Below, piece by piece: positions 51,408 through 61,031 of a stretch of DNA of 64,000 bases. The notes beneath the pieces were generated by a model. The model made no database searches, had not been told where the DNA came from, and saw only the letters and a program-made list of their open reading frames with translations. How positions within the stretch are numbered: position 1 is the first letter of the stretch; each line of letters starts with the position of its first letter. Origin of the DNA: Paulinella micropora (lineage: Eukaryota > Cercozoa > Imbricatea > Euglyphida). The position numbers were made by a program, and so were the translations under genes. Where the stretch lies: assembly GCA_009731375.1 (NCBI GenBank), contig BJOX01000132.1, positions 252,818 through 316,817 on the forward strand. The letters are read 5' to 3'.

Positions 51408-52277
51408 AGGTCTAATTTATCAACTTTCTTTTTAAGACGAGAAGAAGTTCTTATATTATCGCTGTCAATACTTTCTCTTTTTAGTTGTTCTTTCGTTTTT
51501 TTCTCTTTNNNNNNNNNNNNNNNNNNNNNNNNNNNNNNNNNNNNNNNNNNNNNNNNNNNNNNNNNNNNNNNNNNNNNNNNNNNNNNNNNNNNNNNNNNNN
51601 NNNNNNNNNNNNNNNNNNNNNNNNNNNNNNNNNNNNNNNNNNNNNNNNNNNNNNNNNNNNNNNNNNNNNNNNNNNNNNNNNNNNNNNNNNNNNNNNNNNN
51701 NNNNNNNNNNNNNNNNNNNNNNNNNNNNNNNNNNNNNNNNNNNNNNNNNNNNNNNNNNNNNNNNNNNNNNNNNNNNNNNNNNNNNNNNNNNNNNNNNNNN
51801 NNNNNNNNNNNNNNNNNNNNNNNNNNNNNNNNNNNNNNNNNNNNNNNNNNNNNNNNNNNNNNNNNNNNNNNNNNNNNNNNNNNNNNNNNNNNNNNNNNNN
51901 NNNNNNNNNNNNNNNNNNNNNNNNNNNNNNNNNNNNNNNNNNNNNNNNNNNNNNNNNNNNNNNNNNNNNNNNNNNNNNNNNNNNNNNNNNNNNGTTTTAT
52001 TTTTGACTGGCTCAATCCAGCCACGACGACTATATACATCAATAGCAACTAAGCCGAAATTATAGTTAGCATTTCCTTTCTTAGTAGCCACCTTTGACAT
52101 GTCCATTAAGTCAATAAATACTTGGCTCAGTGGTTTTGCTTCTGGTGAGGTTATCGTGTTCCATATCTTAGAGGGCTTTGATTGAAAATGTATTTCGGCC
52201 ACTTCTTCAAGTTTTTCTTTCCGCTCTGTCTGCTCAGGAGTTTCTTCTTGTTGTTGCGGGCTATGTTTATTATCCAT
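51404..52277 (-). CDS. Retroviral-type (rve) integrase, middle missing in gap
   Basis: Start ATG 52277 follows a paired-hairpin element without spacing. N-terminus MDNKHSPQQQEE, then the core with the first Asp in QVFIDLMDMSKV and LVAIDVYSRRGWIEPVK. The rest of the core lies in the 485-N gap. The frame resumes with a basic C-terminal tail (NIRTSSRLKKKVDKLDL), as in the B integrase. The second and third catalytic acids cannot be checked. Confidence 0.75.
51509..51993. other. 485-N assembly gap
   Basis: Unknown bases within the integrase gene of element C. Confidence 0.98.
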
Positions 52278-52421
52278 GATATTTTAGAATTTCGTTTCGT
52301 GCTCCGCACTCTCTCTTATTCTAAAACATCGTTTTTTCTTTTTCTTTTTTATTTAATCGCAGACGATGTTTGTTGAAGACGAAGTCTGAAAAGAAAATCG
52401 TAGATTTTCTAAACAAATATC
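52278..52421 (-). promoter_or_regulatory. Type I paired-hairpin gene-border element
   Basis: Minus strand: begins in the TGA of the acidic-protein gene. Hairpin 1 (52421-52364) has arms GATATTTGTT/AACA-ACATCG and two inner stems. Hairpin 2 (52331-52278) has arms CGATGTTTTAGAAT and ATTCTAAAATATC with inner GTGC-GGA-GCAC. The integrase ATG follows the last base. Confidence 0.75.
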
Positions 52422-52947
52422 AAAATTTTAAGAAACATTTTTCGATATAATTATTTTTTTCTTTCTTGCTTGGTTTTTCTGATTGATTATAAACATTAAC
52501 TGATATGTTTGACTTTTTACCATTTCCTTTTTTAGATTTAGGCTTCGGCTCTTCTTCTTCGCTTTCTTCTTTTTCACTTTCGCTCTCATCAGGTTCAGGC
52601 TCAGGCACAGGCTTTTTGCTTACCTTCTTCTTTGCTTCCGCTTTCTTTCTTCTTATTTTCATCTTAGCCATCTTTTCAGCAATGATATCAGTAAAATCAC
52701 ATTCTTCATCGCTCTCACTGCTTTCTTCTGGTGTATCATCTTGGTCTTTTCCATTAATGATATCATTAGCAACACCCATTTCAGCCATGCGATTTATATT
52801 TTCCTCCATCTCTTCATCATCGCCTACATAAGCCTTTCTACACTTTGCTAATTTCTCTTTCGCTATTTCAACCTTTTGTTGCTTTTTGCTCTTAATACTT
52901 TCCACAGCCTTACCCCAATTCTTACGACTTGCTTCGGGAGACGGCAT
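52420..52947 (-). CDS. Highly charged acidic/basic protein
   Basis: 175 residues, intact. N-terminal basic helix (KNWGKAVESIKSKKQQKVE), an acidic SSESDEE cluster near 78, a Lys-rich helix, an EPEPDESESEKEESEEEE run and a C-terminal SNISVNVYNQSEKPSKKE. Homologous to 46517-47062 in B. Divergent from the fibre gene. The alternating charge blocks suggest a disordered nucleic-acid or scaffold protein; no family recognised. Confidence 0.65.
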   Translation of the reverse strand: MPSPEASRKNWGKAVESIKSKKQQKVEIAKEKLAKCRKAYVGDDEEMEENINRMAEMGVANDIINGKDQDDTPEESSESDEECDFTDIIAEKMAKMKIRRKKAEAKKKVSKKPVPEPEPDESESEKEESEEEEPKPKSKKGNGKKSNISVNVYNQSEKPSKKEKNNYIEKCFLKF

Positions 52948-53011
52948 TTATACTAAGATTAATATATTTTAGTATTTTTTAAATAAATAAATGAATAATT
53001 AATATACGAAT

Positions 53012-56000
53012 ATGGCAGGTTCCTCCTTCAAGTCGCTCTTAGGCTTGTCAGAAATCGCAACAGACAGCCTATCAATAGCCAACCTTGACTTAACGAACAC
53101 AAACATAGTTGGTCTGAATACAAACAGAGTGCCAGAAGATGAAAACCCTTTGAACCTCTACTATACGGATTTACGATTTGACACAAGATTATCTACCAAA
53201 TCAACTACAGACATAAAAGAAGGAAAAAATTTATACTATACAGAGCAACGAGTAAGGGATAATGACGAAGTCAAAGCCTCAACTCAACACAGAAGCAATA
53301 CTTCTAATCCACACCAAACCAGTCTATACAATTTGATAGACACTAACATATCCGCTCCAACGGTCGGGCAATACTTAACATATAATGATGTAGATGGTAA
53401 ATGGAGAAATACAACAATCGGCTCAATTGATACACTCACAGATGTAGTCATTACAGCACCAGTGGCGATGAATAGTTATCTAACATATAACTCAATAAAC
53501 TGGGTAAATAAAACATTTCCGATAAATGTTGATGAAACAGGCAACATTAGCATGGGCGGTAATTTGAATATAACGGGAGTTAATTTATTAAATACGAAAG
53601 ATGTTGATACTTGGATATCAGAGCACAAAGACAATAATGATAAAGTGTCCGCGGATGGTTCAATTAATACACACAGCGATGTTTTAATTACAGGCACACC
53701 CGCCAATAACCAACTACTCATTTATAGCACAGGCCAATGGCGAAATGTTGCTTCACCTTTTCTTAGATTGGATGGTCTCGCTATGATGTTTGGAGATTTA
53801 AATATGGGGGGTTTTAATGTAGCAAATGTCGGTAATGTTGATGGTGTTGATGTTTCGGCTCTTGATAGTTCTGTGGTAAAACTAACAGGAGACCAAACCA
53901 TAACAGGGAATAAAATATTTACTACTTATTTGGGTGTAAAAGATTCAAATCCATTAAATACAGGTAAGTTATTCTTCAATTACAACAATAATATGGGTTC
54001 TATTTATTCGTCGGAGGCAGGTGGAGCAACAGGCTATCCATTATCTATTGTTGGTTCTTCCATACTTCTTGCTTCTACCACGGGGAGTGGGATAACATTG
54101 ACAGGCAATGTTTTAAATTTTAGTGGCACAACAGCAATCAGCGGACTTCCAGCACCATTCAACGATGGCGATGCTTCAACAAAAGCATACACTGATACTA
54201 AACTGGCCAAGGACGGCACAGTGGCTATGACGGGTAGTTTAAATATGGGTGGTTTTGCTATTACAAATGTTGGTAATGTTGATGGTATTGATGTTTCTGC
54301 CCTTGATACTTCTGTGGTTAAACTAACAGGAGACCAAACCATAGCAGGAACCAAAACATTCAGCAACATAATAAATGCTAGTGCGGGGATTGATATGAAA
54401 AGTCAAAGCATAACAAATGTTAATCTTGTTGATGGTGTGGATGTTTCTACTCTTGATACTTCGGTGGTTAAACTAACAGGAGACCAAACCATAGCAGGGA
54501 ATAAAAAATTTACATCAACTTTGGAAGTAAGTGGTTCATCCAATCCAACTACTTTTGACGGCATTGGCATAGCCTTTGATACAAAAATAGGAATGATTGC
54601 CGCACAAAAAACAGCAACAGCGACTTGGTATCCGATACAAATAACGGGTTCGTATGTTGAGTTATATTCGGGTAATACTTTAATTATAACCGCAACTGGC
54701 ACTACACTATCTTTGAATAACAACAAAATAACAAACTTAGCCACACCATCAGCAACAACGGACGGAGCAAACAAAAGTTATGTGGATACATTAGACGGGC
54801 AAAATGTGAAACTAACAGGAAACCAAACCATAGCAGGAATTAAGACATATAGCAGTGGTGTTGAAATAACGGGAAATTCAATCAATTCAACAACAAAGGG
54901 CACATTTATCGTTTTCAATTCTACCAGTAATATCGGGTCAATTGCTAGTTTGGATATGAAAACTGCAACATATTACAACTTTGAAATTTCTGCGAAAAAA
55001 ATAAGTTTTATTATTGACGGGACGATTGTCGGTTGGGTAAATGCTTCGGGGCTAGATTGTAATAGTAGCAAAATAGCCAACCTTGGAACTCCGACATTAG
55101 CAACGGACGGAGCGACAAAAGGGTATGCGGACACATTGGACGGGCAAAATGTAAAACTATCAACAGACCAAACCATAACAGGAAGCAAAACATTTAATGG
55201 GGCGAGCACTGTGATAAAATATCTAACTTTAACGAACAATGCAGATTTTAATAATCAAACTATCACTAATGGTGGAAATATAACATATAATGGGGCGAGG
55301 ATATTAAACCAAAATGGAGGAGATATATTCTTTTCACAGACATCAGGAGATTATCAGTATTTCTTATTTACTCTAAATACCGCTACAAGTGGAACCGCGA
55401 ACCAACGAGGTTATGTATTTACGAATGTAGCATCTGATGTAAAAGGGGCGGGACTTTATATTTCAAAACTTTTGGATAATAAAAGTGCTTCGTCCGACAT
55501 TGTCCGTTTTAACAATGCTGGAGGTGTGCGGTTTTATGGTGCCTTAGATATGAATTCAAACAATATAACAAATGGCGGAACAATAACTGGAACGACAATT
55601 ACTTCAACCGCGGGGGTATCAACGACTACACTGACCGCAAGCGGATTAATCACGGCAAATGCGAGTATATCAACAACAACGGCAACCGCAAGCGGATTGA
55701 TAACGGCAAATGCGGGAATTACATATACAGGCACACTAACATCAGCAACGAATACCAGTGGAGCGAAAATAGGAGTTCAGGGAATAACAGACGGAACAAA
55801 TGCAAAAGGAATATGTCTATGGGATACGACAAATACGAGTTGGGGAATTTATGCAGCATCTGGTGGGGCTCTAAACACTAGAAGTTTGGCAAATGGTTTA
55901 GCCGTTTCAGGAAATGATTTTAGTTCGTATAGTTTTCGGTTTAGGGTTGCTAATGATTCTACAATGGGTTTTGTGTGGGAAAATTCAGCAGAGCAATTGT

Positions 56001-56872
56001 TAATGTCATTAAACGGGGCAAACGGGACTTTATGGACAAAAGGATTGATTACGGCAAATGCGGGAATTACATACACAGGCACACTAACAACGGCATCAGC
56101 ATCAACTAATGGGGCTAAAATAGCAATTCAAGGACAAACAGACGGGACGAATGCGAGAGGAATATTTGTATGGGACATTGGAGATTCAAACTGGGGGATT
56201 TATATGAGCCAGTCTGGGGCAAATAAATCATTAAGTGGAGGAACAGCACCAGCAGGAGGAGGTGGAGGATTAACTTCTTATTCTATTAGATTTAGAGTAA
56301 ATGGTTCTTCAACGAGTGGTTTCATATGGGAGAATAATTCAAATACTGCTTTAATGTCATTAAGAGCAAGCGATGGGCAATTATGGGTATTGTCTAATCC
56401 AATTCAATATTCAGACAAGAGAAAAAAAGAAGATATAAAGGAATGTTTAGGCTTAGATTTTATTAATAAGTTAAATCCAGTCTGCTATCGTATGATTGAT
56501 GACAACAAGAAATGTAGGACTGGCTTAATAGCACAGGAATTAGAAGAAATACTAACAGAAATGGATATGCTAGATTTTGGCGGATTTATAAAAGAAACAA
56601 TTATGGTTCCGTGTCCAAAGCAAAGAAAAGAATACGAATTGAAAGGTGTGAGTGTTAATCCAGAAGATGTTAAATGTGTTGATAGTGGTGATGTCGGTTA
56701 TGGTATAGGTTATTCCGAGTTTATCGCCCCGTTAATTAAGGCGGTTCAACAATTATCAGAAAAGGTAGTTAATTTAGAAAAAGAAAATAAAAATCTTATG
56801 AATATACTACAAGACCAAGCAAACCAACTAGCAGAAATCCGAGCAGTCGTATTTTCTACTAATGCCTCCTAG
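53012..56872 (+). CDS. Long trimeric fibre protein with S74 chaperone domain
   Basis: 1286 residues, intact, the longest gene here. The N-terminal 30 residues (FKSLLGLSEIATDSLSIANL) probably anchor it. Two to three NLYYT..RFDTRL units follow. Then come repeated beta segments (SLNMGGFAITNVGNVDGIDV, SVVKLTGDQTIAGTKTF), as in phage and large-virus fibres, and domains repeated near 930 and 1030. The C-terminus carries the peptidase S74/endosialidase-chaperone motif YSDKRKKEDIKE...GLIAQELEE, then a heptad tail (SEKVVNLEKENKNLMNIL). Such domains trimerise fibres and cut themselves off at the Ser of the SD motif. Likely host-attachment protein. Confidence 0.85.
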   Translation: MAGSSFKSLLGLSEIATDSLSIANLDLTNTNIVGLNTNRVPEDENPLNLYYTDLRFDTRLSTKSTTDIKEGKNLYYTEQRVRDNDEVKASTQHRSNTSNPHQTSLYNLIDTNISAPTVGQYLTYNDVDGKWRNTTIGSIDTLTDVVITAPVAMNSYLTYNSINWVNKTFPINVDETGNISMGGNLNITGVNLLNTKDVDTWISEHKDNNDKVSADGSINTHSDVLITGTPANNQLLIYSTGQWRNVASPFLRLDGLAMMFGDLNMGGFNVANVGNVDGVDVSALDSSVVKLTGDQTITGNKIFTTYLGVKDSNPLNTGKLFFNYNNNMGSIYSSEAGGATGYPLSIVGSSILLASTTGSGITLTGNVLNFSGTTAISGLPAPFNDGDASTKAYTDTKLAKDGTVAMTGSLNMGGFAITNVGNVDGIDVSALDTSVVKLTGDQTIAGTKTFSNIINASAGIDMKSQSITNVNLVDGVDVSTLDTSVVKLTGDQTIAGNKKFTSTLEVSGSSNPTTFDGIGIAFDTKIGMIAAQKTATATWYPIQITGSYVELYSGNTLIITATGTTLSLNNNKITNLATPSATTDGANKSYVDTLDGQNVKLTGNQTIAGIKTYSSGVEITGNSINSTTKGTFIVFNSTSNIGSIASLDMKTATYYNFEISAKKISFIIDGTIVGWVNASGLDCNSSKIANLGTPTLATDGATKGYADTLDGQNVKLSTDQTITGSKTFNGASTVIKYLTLTNNADFNNQTITNGGNITYNGARILNQNGGDIFFSQTSGDYQYFLFTLNTATSGTANQRGYVFTNVASDVKGAGLYISKLLDNKSASSDIVRFNNAGGVRFYGALDMNSNNITNGGTITGTTITSTAGVSTTTLTASGLITANASISTTTATASGLITANAGITYTGTLTSATNTSGAKIGVQGITDGTNAKGICLWDTTNTSWGIYAASGGALNTRSLANGLAVSGNDFSSYSFRFRVANDSTMGFVWENSAEQLLMSLNGANGTLWTKGLITANAGITYTGTLTTASASTNGAKIAIQGQTDGTNARGIFVWDIGDSNWGIYMSQSGANKSLSGGTAPAGGGGGLTSYSIRFRVNGSSTSGFIWENNSNTALMSLRASDGQLWVLSNPIQYSDKRKKEDIKECLGLDFINKLNPVCYRMIDDNKKCRTGLIAQELEEILTEMDMLDFGGFIKETIMVPCPKQRKEYELKGVSVNPEDVKCVDSGDVGYGIGYSEFIAPLIKAVQQLSEKVVNLEKENKNLMNILQDQANQLAEIRAVVFSTNAS

Positions 56873-57203
56873 ATTACACCCCCCACCGCCAGTCATTGAA
56901 ATAGACGGCGAACTAACACCAGAGTTGAAAAATCGTGTTTTAGACATTTCATTGAAGAATGAGGAAAAAAAAGTAGAGCACGAATTGGAAGATAACTGGA
57001 ATTGTTGTTGTATAACAAACAGACCAACCGACAGCCGACTTATTAAATACTTATTTCAAATGGGTATCATTATCTCCATTATAACCCTTTGTATCGTAAG
57101 GCTATCTGAAAAGAACTTGCCTTGTGAGGTTGCTAATACTTATGTCGGAATCCTAACACTATTGATTGGCATTTGCCTTCCATCACCTTCTTCAAAGAAG
57201 TGA
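56862..57203 (+). CDS. Two-helix membrane protein
   Basis: 113 residues. Pro-rich start (MPPRLHPPPPVIEIDGELTP), charged middle with DNWNCCC, then membrane segments YLFQMGIIISIITLCIV and NTYVGILTLLIGICL. Its ATG overlaps the end of the fibre gene by 11 bp and its end overlaps the convergent secreted-protein gene by 12 bp. B has the same gene with a stop codon. Probably a virion or host-membrane protein. Confidence 0.65.
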   Translation: MPPRLHPPPPVIEIDGELTPELKNRVLDISLKNEEKKVEHELEDNWNCCCITNRPTDSRLIKYLFQMGIIISIITLCIVRLSEKNLPCEVANTYVGILTLLIGICLPSPSSKK

Positions 57204-57443
57204 GCACTCGTATAAGTGGATTTTATACCAAGAAGCATCACTACCCGAACACATTAAAGGAATGGCTTCATCAAAACTAATACACCAATCTGACATTGGC
57301 TTATACACACATTTAAATTTACTTTCTATTCCTTGCTTTATACAATAAGCACAACTCTCATTCTTTTTTTCGCTTATCCGTGAGTAAAAGTCGCAGGCCG
57401 TCCGTCCTAACACAGACCACATAAATAATAATATTAATAACAT
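57192..57443 (-). CDS. Secreted Cys-rich protein, PSI-like
   Basis: 83 residues. Signal peptide LLILLFMWSVLG, then ACDFY, SCAYCIKQGIESKFKC, a WC pair and further Cys to the end. Same as 42142-42396 in B: size, Cys spacing and antisense placement are kept although the lineages have diverged, which argues for function. Divergent from the 120-residue gene. Confidence 0.6.
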   Translation of the reverse strand: MLLILLFMWSVLGRTACDFYSRISEKKNESCAYCIKQGIESKFKCVYKPMSDWCISFDEAIPLMCSGSDASWYKIHLYECSLL

Positions 57444-57467
57444 AATATATTACACAATATATAAACA

Positions 57468-57830
57468 ATGTCGGAGCACAAATACCAAAAGATTATTTTT
57501 CTGAGCAATGATTTTGCTGGAGGAAGCAAAACATTTAATAAAAATATCCAAATGTCATTCACACCCACCAAAATGAATGTTAAGTTTATCCACTATATGA
57601 ACGACCAGACCGAAACCAAAACCAGAATTCTTTATATGGACAGAATTGGAATTATTGGAACATTTGCGGACAGCACCACAGCAAACATTTCAAACCTCGG
57701 CTACAACTTAGGAGTAGTAGGCTGGAGCGACGGACAATATACATTTAAAGTCCTTGAAACCGACAGCGGAAATATTGATACAGGAAATTTAGCGGGCCGA
57801 ATTGTTGTGTGCCTAGAGTTTCTAGGCTGA
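57468..57830 (+). CDS. Conserved 120-residue protein, probable virion component
   Basis: Intact homologue of 41743-42105, about two thirds identical by eye (KYQKIIFLSNDFAGGSKTFN, MDRIGIIGTFADS, GRIVVCLEFLG). Beta-rich. Its TGA overlaps the first base pairs of the paired-hairpin element that leads to the ATPase. Confidence 0.65.
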   Translation: MSEHKYQKIIFLSNDFAGGSKTFNKNIQMSFTPTKMNVKFIHYMNDQTETKTRILYMDRIGIIGTFADSTTANISNLGYNLGVVGWSDGQYTFKVLETDSGNIDTGNLAGRIVVCLEFLG

Positions 57831-57996
57831 TATTTGTTTGGAGGGGGTTTCACCCCCTACCATACCCCCGCGGGTTTGGAAAGGGACAAAGTCCCTTCCA
57901 TAAACATCGTAAAACCATTTAATTTCTTGTAAATGAAAAAAACGATGTTTTAGAATAAGAGAGAGTGCGGAGCACGAAACGCAATTCTAAAATATC
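57829..57996 (+). promoter_or_regulatory. Type I paired-hairpin element, G-rich variant
   Basis: Hairpin 1 (57829-57910): outer GATATTTGTTTGGA and TCCATAAACATCG, enclosing GGGGG-TTTCA-CCCCC and AAGGGAC-AAA-GTCCCTT. Spacer with AAAACCATTTAAT. Hairpin 2 (57943-57996): CGATGTTTTAGAAT, inner GTGC-GGA-GCAC, ATTCTAAAATATC. ATG one base later. Confidence 0.75.
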
Positions 57997-57997
57997 A

Positions 57998-58783
57998 ATG
58001 GAGAAAATAAACAATGTCAAAGTTAAGCCTGTGAAGCAGGATGGAAACGGAGATAAAAAAGCAAAAGGTTATAAATTATTCAATGAGCCGTATGCTAACA
58101 TATTTTTGCTTGCCCGTAAGAAGAGCGGTAAGACGACAGCACTATTTGAAATACTGAAACGGACAACAGACAGAAAAACCCGTATTGTCATTATTGCTTC
58201 AACCATACACAAGGACTACATTTATAAAGCAATGGTAAAGCACTTTAAGAACAGAGGCAACCCGATGGCAATTTATACCTTTCTTAAGTCAGATGGTGTA
58301 AATGTTATTGATTATGAGTTGGACAAACTGAACAGACATGACGAGCAACACGAAGGAGAAGTAAAACAAGACAAAGAAGAAATAGAGAAGCCACAATTTC
58401 TTTATTTCGGAAAAGAAGAAAAAAAGAAACAGAGCACCGCAGAGGCGAAAGAAAGGCAGAGTAAATATATATCTCCAGAGGTTGTTTTTGTTTTGGACGA
58501 TTTAGGGAGTGGATTAAGAGACAAGTCCGTAAGTGATTTGTTAAAAAAGAACAGACACTATAAAAGTAAGGTTATTATGTCTAGTCAGTATTTGAACGAC
58601 CTACGGCCAGAAGCCATTAAGCAGTTAGATTATCTATTAATCTTTCCGGGGCAATCTCAGGACAAAATGGAACTCGTGTATAAACACTTAGACTTATCTT
58701 TTGACTTTGATTACTTTCTTCAAAAGTATCACGAAGCAACAAAGGAACGATTTAATTTTCNNNNNNNNNNGCTTATCGGTTGA
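57998..58783 (+). CDS. Genome-packaging ATPase, A32/FtsK-HerA type
   Basis: About 261 residues. Walker A ARKKSGKTTALFEIL, Walker B VVFVLDDLGSG, then KVIMSSQYLNDLRPEAI. Close to the B protein except for the acidic insert. A 10-N gap (58761-58770) lies in the last codons. The LIG ending after the gap is unlike B, so the true C-terminus is uncertain. An in-frame GTG upstream (57965) lies within the hairpin and is not preferred. Confidence 0.85.
   Translation: MEKINNVKVKPVKQDGNGDKKAKGYKLFNEPYANIFLLARKKSGKTTALFEILKRTTDRKTRIVIIASTIHKDYIYKAMVKHFKNRGNPMAIYTFLKSDGVNVIDYELDKLNRHDEQHEGEVKQDKEEIEKPQFLYFGKEEKKKQSTAEAKERQSKYISPEVVFVLDDLGSGLRDKSVSDLLKKNRHYKSKVIMSSQYLNDLRPEAIKQLDYLLIFPGQSQDKMELVYKHLDLSFDFDYFLQKYHEATKERFNFXXXXLIG
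58761..58770. other. 10-N assembly gap
   Basis: Short gap near the end of the ATPase gene of element C. Confidence 0.95.
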
Positions 58784-58791
58784 AGTAAAAT

Positions 58792-58905
58792 GATATTTGA
58801 GAATTTCACTTCGTGCTACGCACTCTCGTTTATTCTCAAACATCGGAAACCATTAAAGCAAAAAAAAAACGATGTTTTATGATGACGAAGTCAGAATAAA
58901 ATACC
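58792..58905 (+). promoter_or_regulatory. Type I paired-hairpin gene-border element
   Basis: Hairpin 1 (58792-58845): GATATTTGAGAAT / ATTCTCAAACATCG with inner GTGC-TAC-GCAC. Spacer AAACCATTAAAG plus A-run. Hairpin 2 (58870-58905): CGATGTTTTAT, inner GAC-GAA-GTC, ATAAAATACC. A further small stem GAAAGATT/AATCTTTC follows before the next gene. Confidence 0.75.
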
Positions 58906-58972
58906 AATAATTATTTTTTAATTTTGCTGAAAGATTTTTAAAATCTTTCTATTATATATTCATCTATCTTTT

Positions 58973-59299
58973 ATGGTAGTAAAAACAACTCGTGTTGAAG
59001 TCATTCCAACAATCGGCAAACGAACTATTAACTCAAGCACCAACATGGGTGGAGGTAAAAAGAAGACTGGTCGCAAGAAGAAGCAAGGAGGCAAGGGACA
59101 AGCAGGCGGTAAAATCAACTGGCAAAAAGTTGGGAAAACGGTCTTTGCCGTTGATAAATTTCTTCGCGGTAATAAGTTAATCTCAAGGACTGCGGGAGCA
59201 TTAAGTAGTGTAGGGGTACCTTACGCAGGTAGTGTTGGTGCTGTAGCATCAAGACTGGGGTATGGTAAGCAGAGAGGACGCGGCGCCCTTAAATTCTAA
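58973..59299 (+). CDS. Small basic core/pVI-like structural protein
   Basis: 108 residues, homologue of 40459-40761. Lys-rich block with Gly-Gly steps (MGGGKKKTGRKKKQGG, QAGGKINW), helix VGKTVFAVDKFLRG, Ser/Ala/Gly stretch and the conserved YGKQRGRGALKF end. Gly-Gly steps could be cut by the adjacent protease. Starts with MVVKTTRVEVIP, beta-like. Confidence 0.6.
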   Translation: MVVKTTRVEVIPTIGKRTINSSTNMGGGKKKTGRKKKQGGKGQAGGKINWQKVGKTVFAVDKFLRGNKLISRTAGALSSVGVPYAGSVGAVASRLGYGKQRGRGALKF

Positions 59300-59300
59300 A

Positions 59301-59421
59301 GATATTTTGTTCTGACTTCGTCATCACAAAACATCGATGACCATTATTTTTTTCAAAAATAAAAAAACGATGTTTTAGAATAAGCCAGAATGCAAAGCAT
59401 GAAGCGCCATTCTAAAATATC
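59301..59421 (+). promoter_or_regulatory. Type I paired-hairpin gene-border element
   Basis: Hairpin 1 (59301-59336): GATATTTTGT / ACAAAACATCG, inner GAC-TTC-GTC. Spacer ATGACCATTATT. Hairpin 2 (59368-59421): CGATGTTTTAGAAT / ATTCTAAAATATC, inner ATGC-AAA-GCAT in place of GTGC/GCAC, a paired change. The next codon, expected ATG, reads AAG. Confidence 0.75.
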
Positions 59422-61018
59422 AAAGGTAAGACCCCCGCGGGTTTATAGGAATAAAAGCGGGAAGCCGTATATTATCCAGAAGGGTAAAAAATATTATCTT
59501 AATTTCGGTAAAAAGACAAATGATATGAGCACACTTCAAATTGTTAAACTTTTTATGAAATACTTAAGCAGACCAAAAGCAAAGCGGGCAAGAACGAAGA
59601 AAGAATACTTAAGAAAAGTCCAAAGCCTTTCAGAGATTGAGCAAAATACTAGAACCGCCATTAATGACCACTTAGACAAACTCAGAAAGGAAAAATACGA
59701 AAAGATTGATGAGATTGACCAAAAAGAGAAAAAGGCACAGGCGGATGCTGAAGAAGAAAAGAAGAGGCAAGAAAGAAAAGACATAGCAGATGCTAAGGAA
59801 CTAAAAGAAACAATGGATAGGGAACATAAAAGACAACTGGCGGAGATTAAGGAAAGACAGGAAGAAAAGGATAGGGAAAAGAAGAAGGAACAACGACTTA
59901 TTCAGGAACTACAGGCAGAACGACGACATAGACAGGGTTTATTAATGGCACCAGTAGCCCCGCCTATGATAAAACCGCCACCGCCACCGCCACAAGGACG
60001 ACCGCCAAGGAAAACGAGAGGAGTTATTGTAAAGGATGCGGAAGAAGAGGAGAAACATAAGCAAACAAAACGGGAAAAAATAATTGATGGTATGTTTGCT
60101 GAGACTATTAGAAAGAAACGGCGAAATGTGCAACCTACTAATGAAAAGATTATCCAAAAACTAAGATCTATTGGGCATGTTATCCCTGACATAAAACCAT
60201 CAAGAGGCGGAAAAATAAACTATTCTGAAATGTTAAAACAATGGCTATACAAAAGTCCTATTATAACTGACCAAGTGTTGAATTCACAACAAGCATGAGT
60301 TGAATTTGATTTATGGAGAGAAGGTGCGGTAGCAAAAAAGAAAGAAGAAGTAGATAAAGCCAAGGAGAACAAAGAAGAACAAGACAATAAAGAAGAACAA
60401 GTCAATAAAGAAGAACAAGTCAATAAAGAAGAACAACCTATTATACAAGAGCCTGAAGATGCACAAGCAAATATGACTGAAGCAGAAACCGAACCAGAAT
60501 CAGATGCGATAGCAATTGGTAAAGTAGGTAAGGGGCTAATGACTAGTGAAATCAACGACATAATGAAAAAATATGGATGGTATTTAGGAACGATTGCGAG
60601 TGATGAAATATACAAATTAAATCCAGAAAAAAGAAGGCAATACGGATTTATTATGAATACTGACCCGAGCAATAAAAAAGGACAACACTGGATGGCTATA
60701 TGGGTAAGTCTAAATAAAGATAGGAGTGTTGAAGTGTATGACCCTTTGGCTGAATATCAACCGACTGAAGACTTTCAACAACAAATGAAACGGCTAATTG
60801 ACCGAAGTAATCCAGATAGTTATTTATTGATGAAGGTCAATCAAGTAAAACAACAATCTGATACGAGCGACACATGTGGATGGCACTCAATGCGGTTTCT
60901 TTTAGAGCGAGCAAAAGGAATGGGATTTAAATTTGCTAGTGGCTATACAGACTTAAAAGAAGACGAAGCAGAAAAATTAAAAGCACAGAATGGTTATGGA
61001 TTTGACACCTTTTTGTAA
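59390..61018 (+). pseudogene. Adenain-like protease with scaffold-like N-terminus, start and stop damaged
   Basis: Homologue of 38548-40401. The frame starts at an ATG inside the hairpin (59390) because the usual position after AAATATCA reads AAG. N-terminal VRPPRVYRNKSGKPYIIQKG, a long Lys/Glu coiled coil, a PPPPPPQGRPPR segment, then TGA at 60296-60298 in the same frame. Downstream follow NKEEQVNKEEQ repeats and the protease, with His in GQHWMAIWV, Asp in EVYDPL, Gln in VNQVK and Cys in DTCGWHSMRFL. The catalytic part alone could start at Met 60473. Catalytic residues are intact. Confidence 0.8.
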
Positions 61019-61031
61019 AAGATATTTATTT

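Noticed and set aside
9809-60298. A variant genetic code in which stop codons are read as amino acids
   Set aside because: TAA, TAG and TGA all occur as interruptions, at positions where homologues have different residues, and together with frameshifts; genes also end normally with all three.
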